From Salinispora cortesiana (GTDB lineage Bacteria > Actinomycetota > Actinomycetes > Mycobacteriales > Micromonosporaceae), in assembly GCF_000484695.1 (NCBI RefSeq), contig NZ_AXVR01000002.1:109921-173920 (forward strand): a stretch of DNA of 64,000 nucleotides, in the 5' to 3' direction. The notes under the pieces were generated by a model that searched no databases, was not told the origin of the DNA, and saw nothing but the letters and a program-made list of their open reading frames with translations. Shown in pieces: positions 61,714 through 64,000 of this stretch (positions within the stretch are counted from its first letter, which is position 1; every line of letters begins with the position of its first letter). The translations under genes were made by a program, and so were the position numbers.

Positions 61714-61883
61714 GGGCGGGACGTCGCTTCTCGACCGCCTCCCGGACCACCGTCTTCCTCATCTCCCCGTTCTACCGCCTCCCGGGCTCCGCCGGGCTCG
61801 TCCGGGAAATCCTCGCCGACCGACAGCGGCGTACCTGTACGCCAGCGGAGAGTCTTGTCCCTGGCGATGAGCTCCGCGTCCAT
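61710..61883 (-). CDS. Small hypothetical protein, 57 aa
   Basis: From ATG 61883 the minus strand encodes MDAELIARDKTLRWRTGTP, then LSVGEDFPDEPGGAREA and an acidic/Gly-rich end. Its TGA overlaps the GTG of the phosphatase gene, the usual sign of a coupled upstream gene. The first 30 residues look ordered. I do not recognise a family. No strong Shine-Dalgarno is visible. Immediately upstream the AT-richer accessory region begins. Confidence 0.5.
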   Translation of the reverse strand: MDAELIARDKTLRWRTGTPLSVGEDFPDEPGGAREAVERGDEEDGGPGGGREATSRP

Positions 61884-61915
61884 GATGGGTCATCAGCCTC
61901 GATCATCGAGGCTGA

Positions 61916-62322
61916 GCAACACGCCGCCGACAATCCGTATACAACCTTACGATTGCTGGCTTTCGTACGCCTTATTTACTAGCAGGTAAGGTGCCGGTTC
62001 TTGTTCATAATGCGAGTCGAGTTCCTTGTATCGACACGACTGTCGGCCCCAAAGCAGGCTCGCCACGTTAAGGGATAAGCAAATCATGCGGGTACCGACA
62101 AGAGCTATTTCCCTAGTTTTACGGATACCCAAAATGCATTGGACGCGCATCATCGTAGCGACACTACGACTCTCGGGATGAAGGGTGAATATATTGAATC
62201 CGTTTCGATAACGTAACGGATTCAACAATAATCCCGGCGCTGGGTTCCCTGATCAACCTACGAATGCCTTCTTCATCGAGGGGGAGCGTAGCCCTGATAT
62301 CGTTCCAAGGGATCCGAATTGA
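61916..62322 (+). pseudogene. Polymorphic-toxin C-terminal remnant (pretoxin motif)
   Basis: No start codon precedes the frame, which opens after TGA 61913. It reads QSVYNLTIAGFRTPYLLAGK, then VPVLVHNASRVPC. This is the canonical end of the Hint/pretoxin module of Rhs- and polymorphic toxins, after which the toxin domain begins. The frame stops at 62069. Coding-like sequence continues in a second frame (62079-62216: GTDKSYFPSFTDTQNALDAH, then LGMKGEYIESVSIT) and a third (62212-62322: NGFNNNPGAGFPDQPTNAFF, then ERSPDIVPRDPN). Two +1 shifts would rejoin it. The toxin fold is not recognised. GC content is lower than in the core genes. Confidence 0.72.
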
Positions 62323-62343
62323 ACGTCGTGAGAGGTGTGCGGA

Positions 62344-62652
62344 GTGGAACCCCTTTTGAAGCGTGAAAATAAATTTGTGCTTGATGTTGTACGGGCGGCA
62401 TTGGGGCTGATTTCGCGAGATATGCTCGCCATCTCGATAGGCGTCAGCCAGGATCGGGTCATGCTGTATTTTGTGGTCCGGGAGCGCAATCATCAGGTCG
62501 ATGAGGACATCGAGGACATAATTTTCGAGTTGTACACCCTTCAGAGTGGTCCCATTGAGGTTGATTTATCTGTTCATGTAGGCTTGCCGAATACCGAATG
62601 GCCAGGAATCTCAGGTCGTCGCGTTTTCGTTGCCAAGGATGCCATGGAATAG
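62344..62652 (+). CDS. Small protein, candidate immunity protein
   Basis: A 102-residue protein reading LLKRENKFVLDVVRAALGLI, then VMLYFVVRERNHQVDEDIED and HVGLPNTEWPGISGRRVFVA. It is intact, acidic and AT-richer than the core genes. It begins 21 bases after the end of the broken toxin tail, exactly where the immunity gene of a toxin cassette sits. I do not recognise the fold; the role is inferred from position. GTG 62344 has GAGAGG nine bases upstream; GTG 62335 is an alternative. Confidence 0.6.
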   Translation: MEPLLKRENKFVLDVVRAALGLISRDMLAISIGVSQDRVMLYFVVRERNHQVDEDIEDIIFELYTLQSGPIEVDLSVHVGLPNTEWPGISGRRVFVAKDAME

Positions 62653-62763
62653 TGGGTGGCGCATTGGTTTGAGTGAGCGAATCGGCGGCTATTGGCGCTG
62701 TTGCCGTGATGGTGGCAGGTGGCGTGGGTTCTGATTCACCACCCTCATTGGTAGAAAATTTAG

Positions 62764-63098
62764 TCATCCGAGGACTTCGTTGGCGGTCGCTGTCCACTGG
62801 AACGGGCGGGGTTGGCGTTCCAGGCCACGATGTAGTGGCGGATAGCACGGATCAGGTCCTGCACGGAGGAGAAGGTGCCGCGCCGGATGCCTGCCGGGTG
62901 GCAATGCCGAACCAGGTCTCAATCGGCAACAGCGGCTGCGTCCGGTCGAGGGCTTTGATCTGGGTCTTCTCATCGAGGCTGAGTACGACCGCGCCACCAG
63001 GCGGGTCCAAATACAAACCGACGATGTCGTAGACCTTCGCCGCGAATGCCGGATCCATACCGAGCTTGAACGTGCCAGACCCCAGAATCGCGAGACAC
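62764..63098 (-). mobile_element. IS630-type transposase remnant, internally deleted
   Basis: The minus strand from about 63080 reads [20 protein letters not shown], then [20 protein letters not shown], the catalytic-Asp region of IS630-family DDE transposases. Soon after, the middle is missing. The C-terminal part resumes in another frame as [20 protein letters not shown] with VAWNANP, then shifts again to PFQWTATANEVLG and the stop at 62764. The deletion removes the segment with the later acidic catalytic residue. The element cannot be active. 62653-62763 shows no gene. Confidence 0.8.
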
Positions 63099-63122
63099 TA
63101 GTACGGCAGCCGCCGTTCGGGA

Positions 63123-64000
63123 TCATGGCTGGGGTTCGAGGTTGAGGCGGCGTGTGTAGTGGGCTCGTCGGGCTCGGGCTTGATGTCGTCGTCGCCATCC
63201 TGACCAGTGCAAACGGTGGGTGAGGTCATTGATCGGGCGGATGATGCAGGCGTTGATCAGGCGGCGGGTCTCGTTGACCGTGAGTGTGATCAGGCCGGTA
63301 TCGGTGTGGTCCTGGTCGGCGGCGCAGATCGTCAGGACGGCGAGGGCGGCCAGGGTGAGGGTGGTGAACCTGTGCCAGGAGTCCCAGCGGCGGACCTGGT
63401 GCTGGTCCAGACCGACCTGGCTCTTGGCGGCCTGGAAGCTCTCCTCGATGCTCCAGCGGATGCCCGCGACCCGCACGAGTTGGGCGAGGGCGGCCGGTTT
63501 CGGGGTCCAGCAGCGGTAGAAGGCCAGTTCACCGGTGGTGGTGTTCTTCCTGATCAGGAGGCTGTGCTGGCCGCCGTCGTCGGGGTCGGCGTCGGTGCAC
63601 ACGTCATCGAGCCAGGCCCAGTCGTAGAAGCGTGGGCCTTTGGACCCGGCGCCCGCGCTGCGGCGATGCCACGCCGAGTTCGACAGATCAGCGGCGATCC
63701 GGTCGACGCGCAGGTGGGTCTTGCCGCCGTCGATGGGCACCACGTGGCGGCACGAGACCGCAAGGACGTAGCCGATCCCGTGTTCACGCAGGCCAGCGCG
63801 GAAGACACTGCTGTTGCCGTAAGCCTCGTCCGCGGCCACCCACCCGGCCGGCACCCCCGCCTTCAGCGCCGCGGTGATCATCTCGCCGGCCAACTCCGGC
63901 TTGGTCGCGAACTCGATGTCCTCGGGCACGCCGGCAGCTGCGCAGCGGTCCCGGTCGTCGGTCCACGACGCCGGCAGATACACCCGCCGGTCGATCAGGG
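63123..64000 (-). mobile_element. IS701-type transposase, 5' part outside the window
   Basis: The visible 291 codons read in from the right edge (LIDRRVYLPASWTDDRDRCA) to a TGA at 63123. IS701-family marks are FATKPELAGEMITAALKAGV, GWVAADEAYGNSSVFRAGLR with a catalytic Asp, and GIRWSIEESFQAAKSQVGLD with the catalytic Glu. The visible frame is intact, so the element may be active if the N-terminus is complete. It lies directly against the IS630 remnant, whose similarity ends near 63098, suggesting insertion into or beside it. The inverted repeats cannot be set from one end. Confidence 0.85.

Overview
The window is a high-GC actinobacterial chromosome segment, most likely from a marine Micromonosporaceae member (Salinispora/Micromonospora-like). 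This rests on codon usage, frequent GTG/TTG starts, several genes whose -10 hexamer sits 6-7 nt before the start codon (leaderless transcripts), and characteristic actinobacterial families (DUF2530, DUF3027, DUF3107, MoeZ, futalosine hydrolase, RecQ-phosphoribosyltransferase fusion). The organism assignment is inferred; there is no rRNA here.

Layout. 1-14.3 kb holds mainly housekeeping genes: a MarR regulator with an MFS exporter, a purine permease, DUF2530, DUF3027, a second MFS protein, futalosine hydrolase (menaquinone via futalosine), a decayed XRE regulator, about 1.2 kb with no convincing gene, a PNPOx-like protein, a macrodomain protein, tRNA-Tyr, YajQ, an SDR, DUF1275, a 37-residue membrane protein antisense to DUF1275, and HtpX. 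14.4-21.0 kb (minus strand) is nuoI-J-K-L-M-N, tightly overlapped. 21.2-32.8 kb lies between nuoI and nuoH: glutathionyl-hydroquinone reductase, an ABC exporter, a histidine kinase/response regulator pair, an ATP-grasp RiPP (graspetide) cluster, a HAD phosphatase and an EamA/RarD transporter. A 126-bp diverged duplicate of the nuoH 3' end lies on the far side of rarD. 32.8-36.2 kb carries nuoH, nuoC and nuoB, with a glucose-dehydrogenase-like gene on the opposite strand between nuoC and nuoB. No nuoA, D, E, F or G is present in the window.

36.4-61.9 kb is again mostly core genome: a PLP decarboxylase with an MFS sugar-type transporter, an alkyltransferase-like protein, proB-proA, a prenyltransferase/terpenoid-cyclase-fold protein, MoeZ, a large disordered repeat protein, TetR, DUF3107, a DEAD-box helicase with a repeat-bearing leader, a methyltransferase, an XRE regulator, RecQ, a lipoprotein, an SDR, a TrkH/TrkA potassium pair, a membrane-fused spermidine-synthase-like protein, a secreted coiled-coil peptidase-like protein and an inositol-monophosphatase-family enzyme with a 57-aa gene in front. 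61.9-64 kb is a visibly AT-richer accessory end: a broken polymorphic-toxin tail carrying the pretoxin motif ending in VLVHN, an apparently intact small gene directly behind it (candidate immunity protein), an internally deleted IS630-type transposase remnant, and an IS701-type transposase running off the window.

The most interesting system is the RiPP cluster at 26.4-31.0 kb. Its precursor has a leader of the ATP-grasp-target type and a Thr/Ser/Asp/Glu-rich core with an Asp-Gly step; it is followed by an ATP-grasp ligase and a PCMT/PIMT-like methyltransferase. This gene trio is expected to make an ester- or amide-crosslinked peptide that may also carry an aspartimide. Two small genes precede the precursor, and the divergent XRE/TPR regulator carries a one-base frameshift.
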